Shown here piece after piece: positions 7,332 through 14,898 of a stretch of DNA of 19,227 nt. The stretch comes from CAZPMC01 sp964587755 (GTDB lineage: Bacteria; Bacillota; Clostridia; Acetivibrionales; DTU013). Position 1 is the stretch's first letter, and each line of letters begins with the position of its first letter. Both the position numbers and the translations under genes were made by a program. The stretch covers positions 1 through 19,227 of the forward strand of contig CAZPMC010000042.1 of the NCBI GenBank assembly GCA_964587755.1, given 5' to 3'. Under the pieces are notes generated by a model. The model saw only the letters and a list, made by a program, of their open reading frames with translations, searched no databases and was not told the origin of the DNA.

Positions 7332-8432
7332 TTAATTAATTTTGTATACCCTATATCCTTTATCCTTAAGCAAGTCAAATGCAATATCTTTACTGTGAAT
7401 GTCAGGCAATGAAATTATTAAGCAGCCTTGCTCGAATTCTCTGTTATTTGTAACATTAATGTTTTTTATATTAATATTATTTCGACCCAGGATTGTTGCT
7501 ATTTCTCCAATAATCCCCGGCTTGTCCTCAACATCAACCGCAAGCCTGCAAAGAGGCTGTAAAAATCCGGAGGTTTGTGTTGAAATTGAATTTCTGAATT
7601 CGCCAGCAGCAGCAAAAAAACCATATATGCTTTCGCTATCATTATTTTCAAGCTTGCCGTGGAAATTCTCTAAACACTTAACAAATAAAGCCAGAAGCTC
7701 TGTAAGCTGCTTTTTGTTATCGGCAACGATACTCTCCCATAGAGACGGACTGGATGATGCAATTCTTGTGATATCCCTAAAACCGCCTGCGGCTAAGAGC
7801 TTCATGGTTCCTTGCCTGCTGTCAAGTTCCTTAACCAGATTGACAAGAGAGGCTGCCACAATGTGAGGAAGATGGCTTATGGCTCCGGCTGCTCTATCGT
7901 GTTCTTCAGGTGTAATTACTGTAGGTATGGCACCTATACCCCTAATAATATCAATAAGAACCCCAAGCGCTTCATTACATGTGGAAGAGGAAGGTGTTAA
8001 CGCATAATACGCATTTTCGAACAGGTGGGCAAAGCTATTGGCATAACCGGATTTTTCCGTTCCCGCCATGGGATGTCCGCCGATAAAACAGGGGGGATTT
8101 GGCATTGAGTCTACATATTCTGTGATTTTTTGTTTAGTGCTGCAAACATCAGTCACGATGCACCCCTGGCGTATATGCGGAGCTAATTGGCTTATGTAAT
8201 TTATTGTTTGCCTCACTGGAGTGCAGATAAAAATAATATCGGAATCGAATACCTCACCGCATAAAGAGGTAAAGCCCTTTGAAATCACACCCTCGCTCAG
8301 AGCAAGTTCAAGAGTATGAGAATCACTATCGACTGCTAAAATATCGACAAGACCAGGCTTCTTGTTAATTGCTTTTGCCAGTGAGCCACCTATGAGGCCT
8401 AACCCTATTATCGTAATATTAGTCGGTTTCAT
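7332..8432 (-). CDS. tyrA: Prephenate dehydrogenase with C-terminal ACT domain
   Basis: Oxidatively decarboxylates prephenate to 4-hydroxyphenylpyruvate with NAD+, the committed step to tyrosine. The N-terminal Rossmann segment has IIGLGLIGGSLA (about 8-19), followed by FICTPV and GGHPMAGTEKSG with the catalytic His at about 120. The helical domain contains HDRAAGAISHLPHI and GGFRDITRIA. From about residue 296 an ACT domain (DVEDKPGIIGEIATIL) provides a likely amino acid feedback site. The length of 366 matches Bacillus-type TyrA. The ATG overlaps the end of aroF by 14 bases and has GGGAG inside aroF, which suggests translational coupling. All key residues look intact, unlike the AroA homologue downstream. 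Confidence 0.95.
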   Translation of the reverse strand: MKPTNITIIGLGLIGGSLAKAINKKPGLVDILAVDSDSHTLELALSEGVISKGFTSLCGEVFDSDIIFICTPVRQTINYISQLAPHIRQGCIVTDVCSTKQKITEYVDSMPNPPCFIGGHPMAGTEKSGYANSFAHLFENAYYALTPSSSTCNEALGVLIDIIRGIGAIPTVITPEEHDRAAGAISHLPHIVAASLVNLVKELDSRQGTMKLLAAGGFRDITRIASSSPSLWESIVADNKKQLTELLALFVKCLENFHGKLENNDSESIYGFFAAAGEFRNSISTQTSGFLQPLCRLAVDVEDKPGIIGEIATILGRNNINIKNINVTNNREFEQGCLIISLPDIHSKDIAFDLLKDKGYRVYKIN

Positions 8433-9447
8433 TTCTAAACTCCCTGCCTACTATTTCGGCAATTTTCCTAATATCTTTACACAGCAAATCGAAAACATCA
8501 GGAGAAAGCTGTTGCGCCGCATCAGACAGGGCACATTTTGGATTTGGATGCACCTCCACAATAAGACCGTCAGCTCCTGCTGCTATGGCAGCCAGTGACA
8601 GAGGAAGTATATACCTGGTATTTCCTGCAGCATGGCTTGGGTCAACGATTATGGGCAAATGACTTAGATTTTTTACAACTGGGATGGCAGATATATCAAG
8701 AGTGTTTCTTGTTGCGGTTTCAAATGTCCTAATTCCACGTTCACAGAGGATGACATTATAATTGCCCTCGCTCATTATGTATTCTGCTGCGTTTAACCAT
8801 TCATCTATTGTCGTTGACGCACCTCTCTTAAAAAGCACAGGCTTGCGGGAGCGTCCTATTTCCCTGAGTAGGTAAAAATTTTGTGAATTTCTTGCTCCTA
8901 TTTGAAACATATCAACATAATCCATTGCAATTTCTACAGAACGTTCACTTATGACTTCTGTGACAGTGAGCAGCCCGGCAGCAGCCCCTGCCTCCCTTAA
9001 TATTTTCAAGCCTTCCTCTTCGAGACCTTGGAAGGAGTAAGGAGATGTCCGGGGTTTAAAAGCACCACCCCTAAGGAATTTCGCACCTGACTTTTTAATT
9101 GATTCGGCAGCTTCCATTACTTGTTCAAAGCTTTCGACAGCACATGGGCCGGCCATCACGACCAATTCCTTACCGCCTATTTTTACGCCTTTTATGTCGA
9201 TAATGCTCCGCTCGGGCTTAAAGGTTTTACCTGCCAGCTTATAGCTTTCCACTATCGGAACTAGCTTATCGACTCCGGGCATCAGTTCAAGGGGGATATC
9301 TCTGATGAGCCTTTTGTCTCCGATTACCCCAATAATTGTTCTTTCGGTGCCTTCAGAAATATGAACGCCAAGGCCGAGAGATTTGAGAACCTTCGTAATA
9401 TCATTTACTTCAGATGCCTTGGAACCCGGCTTCAATACAATAATCAT
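8419..9447 (-). CDS. aroF: DAHP synthase (3-deoxy-7-phosphoheptulonate synthase)
   Basis: Condenses PEP and erythrose 4-phosphate to DAHP, the first step of the shikimate pathway. The N-terminal ferredoxin-like regulatory domain (about 1-75, MIIVLKPG...ERTIIGVIGD) is followed by a TIM barrel with GPCAVES (metal Cys102), FLRGGAFKPRTSPYSFQG (about 125-141), a QIGARNSQN motif, LFKRG and IVDPSHAAG (metal His). This is the Thermotoga/Bacillus AroA-beta type, in which the N-terminal domain usually mediates feedback by aromatic amino acids. The length of 342 is normal. GGAGGAAG lies 8 bases before the ATG. It is first in the aroF-tyrA-aroA operon, and there is no chorismate mutase fusion. Confidence 0.95.
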   Translation of the reverse strand: MIIVLKPGSKASEVNDITKVLKSLGLGVHISEGTERTIIGVIGDKRLIRDIPLELMPGVDKLVPIVESYKLAGKTFKPERSIIDIKGVKIGGKELVVMAGPCAVESFEQVMEAAESIKKSGAKFLRGGAFKPRTSPYSFQGLEEEGLKILREAGAAAGLLTVTEVISERSVEIAMDYVDMFQIGARNSQNFYLLREIGRSRKPVLFKRGASTTIDEWLNAAEYIMSEGNYNVILCERGIRTFETATRNTLDISAIPVVKNLSHLPIIVDPSHAAGNTRYILPLSLAAIAAGADGLIVEVHPNPKCALSDAAQQLSPDVFDLLCKDIRKIAEIVGREFRNETD

Positions 9448-9519
9448 ATAAATCTTCCTCCCTGCAAATTCTACCGTGCTACCCAGAAGTATTGCCTCTT
9501 ATTGATTTGATATAAACTT

Positions 9520-9540
9520 ACAATTATATAGGGTAATTGT
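9520..9540. repeat. Inverted repeat upstream of aroF
   Basis: Arms ACAATTA and TAATTGT are separated by 7 bases. On the minus strand the repeat overlaps a TTGACA (9538-9543) that could be the aroF -35, with a poor -10 (TAAGTT, 9515-9520) at 17 bases. It could be an operator for the aromatic operon; it is AT-rich and could be chance. Confidence 0.35.
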
Positions 9541-9557
9541 CAAGATGAGAAAAGGTA

Positions 9558-9586
9558 TTGCATTGTGATAAAAATCGTGATATTAT
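9558..9586 (+). promoter_or_regulatory. Candidate promoter of the aldolase-TRAP operon
   Basis: TTGCAT (9558-9563), a 17-base spacer and TATTAT (9581-9586) precede the aldolase gene by about 70 bases. The predicted start of transcription falls just before tandem 8-mers ACAAGTCA and ACAAGTGA (9598-9613), which could be a regulator site. Confidence 0.5.
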
Positions 9587-9655
9587 AAACCTGTACTACA
9601 AGTCAACAAGTGAACAGCAGTACCGAATTTCCAAATTTAAGAATGGAGACGAGAA

Positions 9656-10426
9656 ATGAATCTATTAAAAGAAAAATTACAAAAAAAGATACCTCTTGCA
9701 GGGACACATATTAGCCTCAGTGACCCCTGCATAAGTGAACTTATTGGTAATTTGGGCTATGATTTTATTTGGATTGACACAGAGCATACAGCCATTGACT
9801 ACCACACGTTGGAGCTGCTATTAATAGGAGCACGTGCCGGGGGAGTAAATCCTATTGTCCGGATCCCATGGAATGATGCTGTTTTAGCCAAGAGAGTGTT
9901 GGAAATGGGACCTGACGGAATAATATTCCCGATGGTAAATACCCCGGAAGAAGCTGACAGAGCTATGAAGAGCTGTCTTTATCCACCGGAAGGAAATCGT
10001 GGTTTTGGGCCAATAAGAGCAGCTAAATATGGGCTAGAGGATGCAGACCAATTCATAAAGAGAAATAATAAGGAATTATGTCGCTTTATACAGATTGAGA
10101 CTGTTACTGCCGTGAAGAATCTTCCTGAGATAGTTAAAAACCCTTATATAGACGGCTACTTCTTTGGACCCTGTGATCTGTCGGGCTCTATCGGGGAGTT
10201 GAATCGGGTCTTTGAACCAAATACTTCAAAGCTTATAGATGAAGCTATTGCCATATTAAAGGAAGCGGGTAAACCTATAGGTGTATCAACAGGGACACAC
10301 GACCCTGAAGTACTTAAGTACTGGCGCGATAAGGGCATAACAATTATATCCGCTTGTGGTGATTTTACATATATTCTAAACGGGGCAAGAGACAATCTTG
10401 ACAACCTGAGAAAAATCCTTAAATAA
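9656..10426 (+). CDS. HpcH/HpaI family class II aldolase
   Basis: A metal-dependent pyruvate aldolase. Family members (GarL, RhmA/YfaU, HpaI) cleave 2-keto-3-deoxy sugar acids or 4-hydroxy-2-oxo acids to pyruvate plus an aldehyde. The TIM-barrel motifs are in order: WIDTEH (catalytic His44), IVRIPWND (R69), MGPDGIIFPMVNTPEEA, the YPPEGNRGFGP.RA..YG loop (about 109-125), QIET (metal E148) and GPCDLSGSIG (metal D174). The 256-residue length is normal. GGAG 8 bases upstream supports the ATG. It is the first gene of an operon with a TRAP transporter, which suggests the imported compound or a derivative is its substrate. No dehydratase, dehydrogenase or kinase of a complete route is in the window, so the substrate stays open; a glucarate, uronate or rhamnonate type acid is a reasonable inference. 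Confidence 0.88.
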   Translation: MNLLKEKLQKKIPLAGTHISLSDPCISELIGNLGYDFIWIDTEHTAIDYHTLELLLIGARAGGVNPIVRIPWNDAVLAKRVLEMGPDGIIFPMVNTPEEADRAMKSCLYPPEGNRGFGPIRAAKYGLEDADQFIKRNNKELCRFIQIETVTAVKNLPEIVKNPYIDGYFFGPCDLSGSIGELNRVFEPNTSKLIDEAIAILKEAGKPIGVSTGTHDPEVLKYWRDKGITIISACGDFTYILNGARDNLDNLRKILK

Positions 10427-10437
10427 TGTACTGAGTT

Positions 10438-10468
10438 TTGCCTGTAATATGAATAATATTGAAGGCAA
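10438..10468 (+). promoter_or_regulatory. Imperfect intercistronic hairpin before dctP
   Basis: TTGCCT (10438-10443) pairs with AGGCAA (10463-10468). An inner AATAT/ATATT stem and a 5-base loop are separated from it by a 2-base internal mismatch. There is no T tract after it. It is probably an RNA stem between the aldolase and dctP messages. Confidence 0.5.
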
Positions 10469-10505
10469 TTAAACAAATATAAAATTGTGAGGAGGAAGCA
10501 ATTTA

Positions 10506-11603
10506 ATGAAAAGGTTATTGGCAATTTTGTTAACTTTGGTCATGGTTGCAACAATCATGGCAGGGTGCGGCAATTTGGCACCAAATGCTCCCAAGGATTC
10601 GACGACAGCACAAAGCACAGATTCTTCTGATAGCAACGAGAGCACACAAAGTGATGCTGAAATTGAAGGCGAACCAGTTGAACTCGTATTTTCCACTCAG
10701 GCTTCTCCAGGCGTTCATTATGTGGATGCTATGTACAAGATGCAAGAGTATGTGGAATCTACCAGCAAGGGTAACATAAAAATGGTTATCCACGATTCAG
10801 GAAGCTTGATGACGCAAGAGGCGGAAGTTGACGCAATTGCTCGTGGCACATTGGATATGATGTTCAGCACTCCCTTTCTTGTCTCTGACCAAATGCCATC
10901 ACTTACACTCTTAACACAGGCTTATATATTTAAAAATCAAGCCCATATGCGTGCGGTAATGGATGGGGAAATTGGGCAAGAGATTGTTGAGGAAGTAGCT
11001 GAAAAACTGGGTGTACGCTGGCTGTCAGCTTTATACTGTGGTTCTCGTCACCTTAATCTTCGTGACATAGGCAAAGAGGTGCGTACTCCTGAAGATCTAA
11101 AGGGTGTTAATCTAAGAATGCCTAATTCTTCTGCTTGGCTGTTTATGGGGCAGGCACTTGGTGCTAACCCTACTCCAATGACTTTCGGTGAAATCTATAC
11201 AGGTTTGCAGACAGGAGCTATTGATGGGCAGGACAACCCCTTAACAACTACCCGCGCACAAAAATGGTATGAAGTTACCGATTATATTGTATTGACTGGC
11301 CATGTTATTGAACCCATGTGTATTGGTATCAATGAGAAAAAGTGGCAATCACTTTCAGATGATCAGAGACGTATTGTTTCAGAAGGTGTAGCTATAGCAA
11401 CAGAATATGCTGACAGTCATAACCTTGAATCAGAAAAGTCTGATGTTGAGTTTTTCCGTGAGCAGGGCTTGACAATTATTGAACCTGATATTGATGCTTT
11501 TATGGCAGCAACGGAAAAGGCTTACTTAGGAAACCCCGAAATGACCAAAGACTGGGATATGGAAACCTATGAAGCCATTAAAAAGCTTGGAGAGAACTTC
11601 TAA
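10506..11603 (+). CDS. dctP: TRAP transporter substrate-binding lipoprotein DctP
   Basis: The extracytoplasmic solute receptor of a tripartite ATP-independent (ion-driven) transporter. It carries a lipoprotein signal with lipobox MAGC (Cys21) and a Ser/Thr/Asp-rich linker (about 28-55), as expected for a Gram-positive surface anchor. The DctP fold follows: ELVFSTQASPG, AIARGTLDMMFST, LKGVNLRMPNS with the conserved carboxylate-binding Arg, and GEIYTGLQTGAIDGQDNP. The length of 365 is normal with the linker. GGAGG at 10491-10495 precedes the ATG. The conserved Arg implies an organic-acid ligand, matching the sugar-acid aldolase upstream. The gene is flanked by hairpins at 10438-10468 and 11623-11657. 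Confidence 0.93.
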   Translation: MKRLLAILLTLVMVATIMAGCGNLAPNAPKDSTTAQSTDSSDSNESTQSDAEIEGEPVELVFSTQASPGVHYVDAMYKMQEYVESTSKGNIKMVIHDSGSLMTQEAEVDAIARGTLDMMFSTPFLVSDQMPSLTLLTQAYIFKNQAHMRAVMDGEIGQEIVEEVAEKLGVRWLSALYCGSRHLNLRDIGKEVRTPEDLKGVNLRMPNSSAWLFMGQALGANPTPMTFGEIYTGLQTGAIDGQDNPLTTTRAQKWYEVTDYIVLTGHVIEPMCIGINEKKWQSLSDDQRRIVSEGVAIATEYADSHNLESEKSDVEFFREQGLTIIEPDIDAFMAATEKAYLGNPEMTKDWDMETYEAIKKLGENF

Positions 11604-11622
11604 ATAACCCTATGATATTTAC

Positions 11623-11657
11623 GGGATAATCTTATGTATTATGCATAAGATTATCCC
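11623..11657 (+). promoter_or_regulatory. Perfect 14-bp intercistronic hairpin, dctP-dctQ
   Basis: GGGATAATCTTATG (11623-11636) pairs perfectly with CATAAGATTATCCC (11644-11657) around a 7-base loop. It is followed by AATCTTG, not a T run, so it is not a standard terminator. It most likely protects the dctP message from 3' decay or lowers read-through into the permease genes, giving more receptor than permease. Confidence 0.8.
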
Positions 11658-11680
11658 AATCTTGAAAGGACGTGAATAGT

Positions 11681-12208
11681 TTGGAAAAGGCCAAAAAGTA
11701 TTTTGGAACTTTCATGGATGTATTAGAAATATACATACCATCCGTAGCAATAATAAGTCTTTTTGTCGCTTTTATTTTACAGATTTTTTCCAGGTATGTA
11801 CTAAATGCACCATTGATTTGGCCGTATGAGCTAGCACAGGTATCTTATTTGGTTGCAATAATGCTCGGCACCTGCTATGCGGAGAGAAGCTATGAAAACA
11901 TTATGTTTACAGTATTTTACGATTTTCTGCCTAAATCACTGCGTAAAGTATGCGATTTATTAAGCTATTTATTAATAGTAGTGTTTTTTGTGATTAGCTT
12001 TCCGTCAATTTTAGAATTCTATTCTTTCTTTATGACTCGCTACAGTACTGTACTTAAGCTTCCGTTAGGAATTGTATATTTGCCGTATTTCCCTTTTGTC
12101 ATAATCACGACGGTCCGGTTTATGTTTAGATTCGTTAAGACACTGCGAACTCCGGCAGCGATGCTGTATAAAGAAAGTAAAGCTACCGATAAGGAGGAAC
12201 TGGTATGA
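11681..12208 (+). CDS. dctQ: TRAP transporter small permease DctQ
   Basis: The four-helix small membrane subunit that pairs with DctM. Hydrophobic spans are visible at about 17-39, 50-66, 90-112 and 129-148. Family signatures are a first helix ending IFSRYVLNAPLIWPYELAQ and a CYAERSYENIMF segment. The frame opens at GTG 11672, but AAGGACGTGA (11666-11675) is nearly a full anti-16S match placed 5 bases before TTG 11681, so TTG is the likelier start (175 residues). It is expected in the cytoplasmic membrane. Its TGA overlaps the dctM ATG by 4 bases (ATGA), which indicates coupled translation. Confidence 0.88.
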   Translation: MEKAKKYFGTFMDVLEIYIPSVAIISLFVAFILQIFSRYVLNAPLIWPYELAQVSYLVAIMLGTCYAERSYENIMFTVFYDFLPKSLRKVCDLLSYLLIVVFFVISFPSILEFYSFFMTRYSTVLKLPLGIVYLPYFPFVIITTVRFMFRFVKTLRTPAAMLYKESKATDKEELV

Positions 12209-13497
12209 GTACAGAAATAATTGTTGCACTAATTATTCTATGTGTTGCATTTATTATAAAAATGCCCATTGCACTCAGTATGATTATCTCATCTCTTGCC
12301 TGGTTACTTATGAAAGGGATGGATCTGAGTATTTTACCTGAGATTTTGAACAGCAGAATGTTTAATAGCTTTACTTTATTAGCGGTACCACTGTTTACTC
12401 TTTCGGCTAACATAATGAACTCGGGAGCTGTAACAGAAAAGATATTTAACTTTACTATGGGTATAGTTGGCCGTTGGAGAGGTGCTCTAGCCCACGTTAA
12501 TGTCCTTGGCTCCCTGATATTTGCAGGAACATCAGGCTCTGCAATAGCTGACGCAGCAGGATTAGGGGTTATGGAAATCGAGGCCATGAAGAAGGAGGGG
12601 TATGAGACAAGCTTTGCTGCAGCAACTACTGCGAGCTCTGCAGTAATCGGACCAATTTTCCCTCCAAGCATACCATTGGTTATATATGCCGTAATTGCAG
12701 GTGCTTCCATTGGTGATTTATTCCTGGCAGGCATGGTACCAGGCATCTTTTTGGCGGTTGCACTGTGTATTTACATATATTTTGTAGCGAGAAAGCGCAA
12801 TTACCCAAAAAGCAAAACTTATACTTTCAAAGAATTTTTGAAAAACTCTTTCCAAGCGATTCCTGCTTTGCTTACACCGGTTGTCCTGTTCGCAGGTATT
12901 TATACAGGTGTTATGACTGCCACAGAAGCTGCAGCGGTAGCAGCGTTTTATGCACTTCTTGTAGCTTTGTTCTTCTATCGGACATTAACGCCTAAGGGTT
13001 TATGGAGAGCTGTCAAGGATACTGCTAGGTCCACAGGTCAAATAGGAATTATGCTGGCTGCTGCTTATATGTTTTCATATGTGGTAAGTGTGGAGCGAGT
13101 CCCGCAACTTGCTGGTGAATTTTTGCTCAAATATGCATCAAACCCGGCTGTGTTCCTTCTGATTTGCAATATTGTACTTTTCATTTTAGGTATGTTGGTA
13201 GACTCTGCGGTTCTTCAATTGGTTTTGTTGCCTATACTTGTTCCTATAGCACAGCAGATTGGACTTGATATGGTGCATTTTGGTATAGTATTTACTCTCA
13301 ATACCATGATAGGTCTTTGTACTCCGCCATTTGGAATGCTACTGTTTGTAGTTACAGGCATCTCAAAAGTACCCATGAAGGACATTATAAAGGAGTTACT
13401 GCCCCAGGTCGGGGTTATGGTGTTAGTTCTTCTCATTATAACTTATGTACCTGAAACTATAATGTGGGTACCGAGAATGTTTGGATTTGGAACCTAA
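12205..13497 (+). CDS. dctM: TRAP transporter large permease DctM
   Basis: The large transmembrane subunit that carries the solute with Na+ or H+ co-transport. It has 430 residues with about 11-12 hydrophobic spans, and family motifs FAGTSGSAIADAAGLG, ASSAVIGPIFPPSIPLVIYA and TLNTMIGLCTPPFGMLLFVV. AAGGAGG lies about 8 bases before the ATG. It is the last gene of the aldolase-dctP-dctQ-dctM run. No terminator is seen in the 100 bases after it, where the gntR promoter lies, so read-through into gntR is possible. Confidence 0.94.
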   Translation: MSTEIIVALIILCVAFIIKMPIALSMIISSLAWLLMKGMDLSILPEILNSRMFNSFTLLAVPLFTLSANIMNSGAVTEKIFNFTMGIVGRWRGALAHVNVLGSLIFAGTSGSAIADAAGLGVMEIEAMKKEGYETSFAAATTASSAVIGPIFPPSIPLVIYAVIAGASIGDLFLAGMVPGIFLAVALCIYIYFVARKRNYPKSKTYTFKEFLKNSFQAIPALLTPVVLFAGIYTGVMTATEAAAVAAFYALLVALFFYRTLTPKGLWRAVKDTARSTGQIGIMLAAAYMFSYVVSVERVPQLAGEFLLKYASNPAVFLLICNIVLFILGMLVDSAVLQLVLLPILVPIAQQIGLDMVHFGIVFTLNTMIGLCTPPFGMLLFVVTGISKVPMKDIIKELLPQVGVMVLVLLIITYVPETIMWVPRMFGFGT

Positions 13498-13521
13498 GAC
13501 AATGAAATAAATACATATAAG

Positions 13522-13550
13522 TTGACAGTTTGCTTATAATTTTTTATCAT
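13522..13550 (+). promoter_or_regulatory. Promoter of the gntR-yhcH unit
   Basis: A perfect TTGACA (13522-13527), a 17-base spacer and TATCAT (13545-13550). This gives the regulator its own promoter separate from the TRAP operon. ACTACAA (13564-13570), just downstream, also occurs at 9596-9602 near the aldolase promoter and might mark a shared operator. Confidence 0.7.
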
Positions 13551-13597
13551 GGAAACAGAAAAAACTACAAATATTAACATATAAGGCGGGAAATTCA

Positions 13598-14314
13598 TTG
13601 CAGGATATTGACTTTGATATTAAAAAATCTAATTTATATGAAGTGATAGCTGACAAATTGGAGGATATGATTGTTAAGGATGCAGATCATCTGGGTGAAA
13701 AGCTGCCATCTGAACAATCATTGGCAAATAGTTTTGGTGTTAGCAGAAATGTAGTGCGCGAGTCACTCAAGCTGCTAAAAGAACGTGGATTAATTGTTCT
13801 CAGGGCAGGTGGCGGTGCATATATAACAAAACCAGAATCAGATATCCTCACAAATATGATTGGTAGAATTGTTGCAATGGATGGGACTGACGATATTGAA
13901 GTGCTTCAAATGAGAATCCTGTTAGAGACAGAGGCTTGCAGACTGGCAACTACTAAGGCTTCGGACGAGGACTTTGATGAGCTGGAAGAAATTACACAGA
14001 AGATGGAAGAAGTCTTTGAGCAACATGAAGCAAGAACAAAGCTGGATATTCAATTTCATACCCGTATTGCAGAATTATCTGACAATCGGCTTTTAGCGTT
14101 ATTTGTACATTCTATGGCGAATTTGTTATTTACTTTAATTACAACAGCAATACGTTCACCTTTAGGCTCAGATAGCGGAATTGATTACCACAGAAAGCTT
14201 ATCGCTGCCATGAGAACGAGAAAGGCAGATGATGCATCGGAAATTATGCGAAATCATTTGACAGAGTCCGCCAGACGTTATGTAAGCACCAAGGAAAAAA
14301 CAAACAAAAAATAG
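13598..14314 (+). CDS. GntR-family regulator, FadR subfamily (FCD domain)
   Basis: A DNA-binding repressor or activator that responds to an organic or sugar acid. The N-terminal winged helix (about 10-78) has KLPSEQSLANSFGVSRNVVR and the AGGGAYIT wing. The C-terminal all-helical FCD domain keeps the metal and ligand positions D150, H154 (DIQFHTRIAEL), H198 (DYHRKL) and H220 (MRNHLTESARRY). The 238-residue length is normal. The start is TTG 13598 with AAGGCGGG 7 bases upstream; no ATG is better placed. Its position after an aldolase-TRAP operon makes that operon the likely target, with the transported acid or a catabolite as inducer. Confidence 0.92.
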   Translation: MQDIDFDIKKSNLYEVIADKLEDMIVKDADHLGEKLPSEQSLANSFGVSRNVVRESLKLLKERGLIVLRAGGGAYITKPESDILTNMIGRIVAMDGTDDIEVLQMRILLETEACRLATTKASDEDFDELEEITQKMEEVFEQHEARTKLDIQFHTRIAELSDNRLLALFVHSMANLLFTLITTAIRSPLGSDSGIDYHRKLIAAMRTRKADDASEIMRNHLTESARRYVSTKEKTNKK

Positions 14315-14325
14315 AGGAATAACAT

Positions 14326-14769
14326 ATGGTTGTTGATTATATTAAGAATTACCAACAGTACAAAAATACATTAAATTTACTTGAAGAAGCTTTTGAATAT
14401 GCGAAAAATTGCACTGCGGATATGACTGATGGCAGATATGAGCTTTCTGAAGGCATGTATGCTTCGGTTATGTCAGGGGAAACGACGCCTTTAACAGAAG
14501 GACTCTTTGAAACCCATAAACAGTATATTGACCTTCAATATGTCATTGAGGGGGAAGAGCTTCTCGAAACCAACGATGTTAGTGCCTTAACACTGAAAAT
14601 CCCCTATGATGCCAGCAAGGATGCATCTTTCTTTGATGGGAATGGACAGGTACTTAGTATAAAAAAGGGAATGTTTTATTTAATGTTTCCAAATGATGCT
14701 CATAAAGGTTGCAAACATGAAAAACAGCCAACTAAATACAAAAAAATAGTTATTAAAATACCATTATAA
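14326..14769 (+). CDS. YhcH/YjgK/YiaL family protein
   Basis: A small beta-barrel (cupin-like) protein of 147 residues. The family includes E. coli YiaL, YjgK and YhcH (NanQ), the last linked to anomer interconversion of sialic acid; members recur in sugar and sugar-acid operons. Recognisable motifs are ETHKQYIDLQYVIEGEE (H64 and nearby acids) and FPNDAHKG (H126), which supply the metal or ligand-binding site. GAGGAA precedes the ATG. It begins 11 bases after gntR and is followed by a terminator, so it is the last gene of the island. An isomerase or mutarotase role on the imported sugar acid is inferred from context only. Confidence 0.88.
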   Translation: MVVDYIKNYQQYKNTLNLLEEAFEYAKNCTADMTDGRYELSEGMYASVMSGETTPLTEGLFETHKQYIDLQYVIEGEELLETNDVSALTLKIPYDASKDASFFDGNGQVLSIKKGMFYLMFPNDAHKGCKHEKQPTKYKKIVIKIPL

Positions 14770-14804
14770 ATAAATACTACGCTGCGAATCCATGATAACC
14801 TATT

Positions 14805-14851
14805 ACCTTAACATAACAAAATTTTTTCGTTGAATGTTAAGGTTTCTTTTT
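14805..14851 (+). terminator. Rho-independent terminator after the yhcH-like gene
   Basis: A 10-bp perfect stem ACCTTAACAT (14805-14814) / ATGTTAAGGT (14834-14843), with extra AAC/GTT pairing inside the loop, is followed by TTTCTTTTT. It closes the catabolic island. Confidence 0.85.
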
Positions 14852-14898
14852 GATTGCTTTGATTACATGATATTAAGCGTGCATATTATAGAAAATCC

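Noticed and set aside
7307..7384. N-terminal extension of the AroA homologue reaching into tyrA
   Set aside because: The extension lies mostly inside tyrA, has no family homology, and GTG 7306 has a good ribosome binding site and gives the usual protein length.
7399..7866. 155-residue plus-strand open frame opposite tyrA
   Set aside because: It overlaps the ACT and helical domains of TyrA on the other strand and shows no protein-like motif of its own.
9464..9487. T-box-like string (GGGTAGCACGGTAGAA on the minus strand) upstream of aroF
   Set aside because: It lacks the TGGNACCGCG core, there is no specifier hairpin or antiterminator, and the leader is much too short.
10506..10565. dctP as a possible ABC-transporter receptor
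   Set aside because: The DctP-type motifs and the adjoining DctQ and DctM permeases make it a TRAP receptor; no ABC ATPase belongs to this operon.
11623..11657. Intrinsic terminator between dctP and dctQ
   Set aside because: The stem is perfect but is followed by AATCTTGAAAGG with no T run, and dctQM need read-through from upstream.
12183..12746. 187-residue minus-strand open frame opposite dctM
   Set aside because: The plus strand encodes a clear DctM over the same bases; the reverse frame lacks known motifs and is a shadow.
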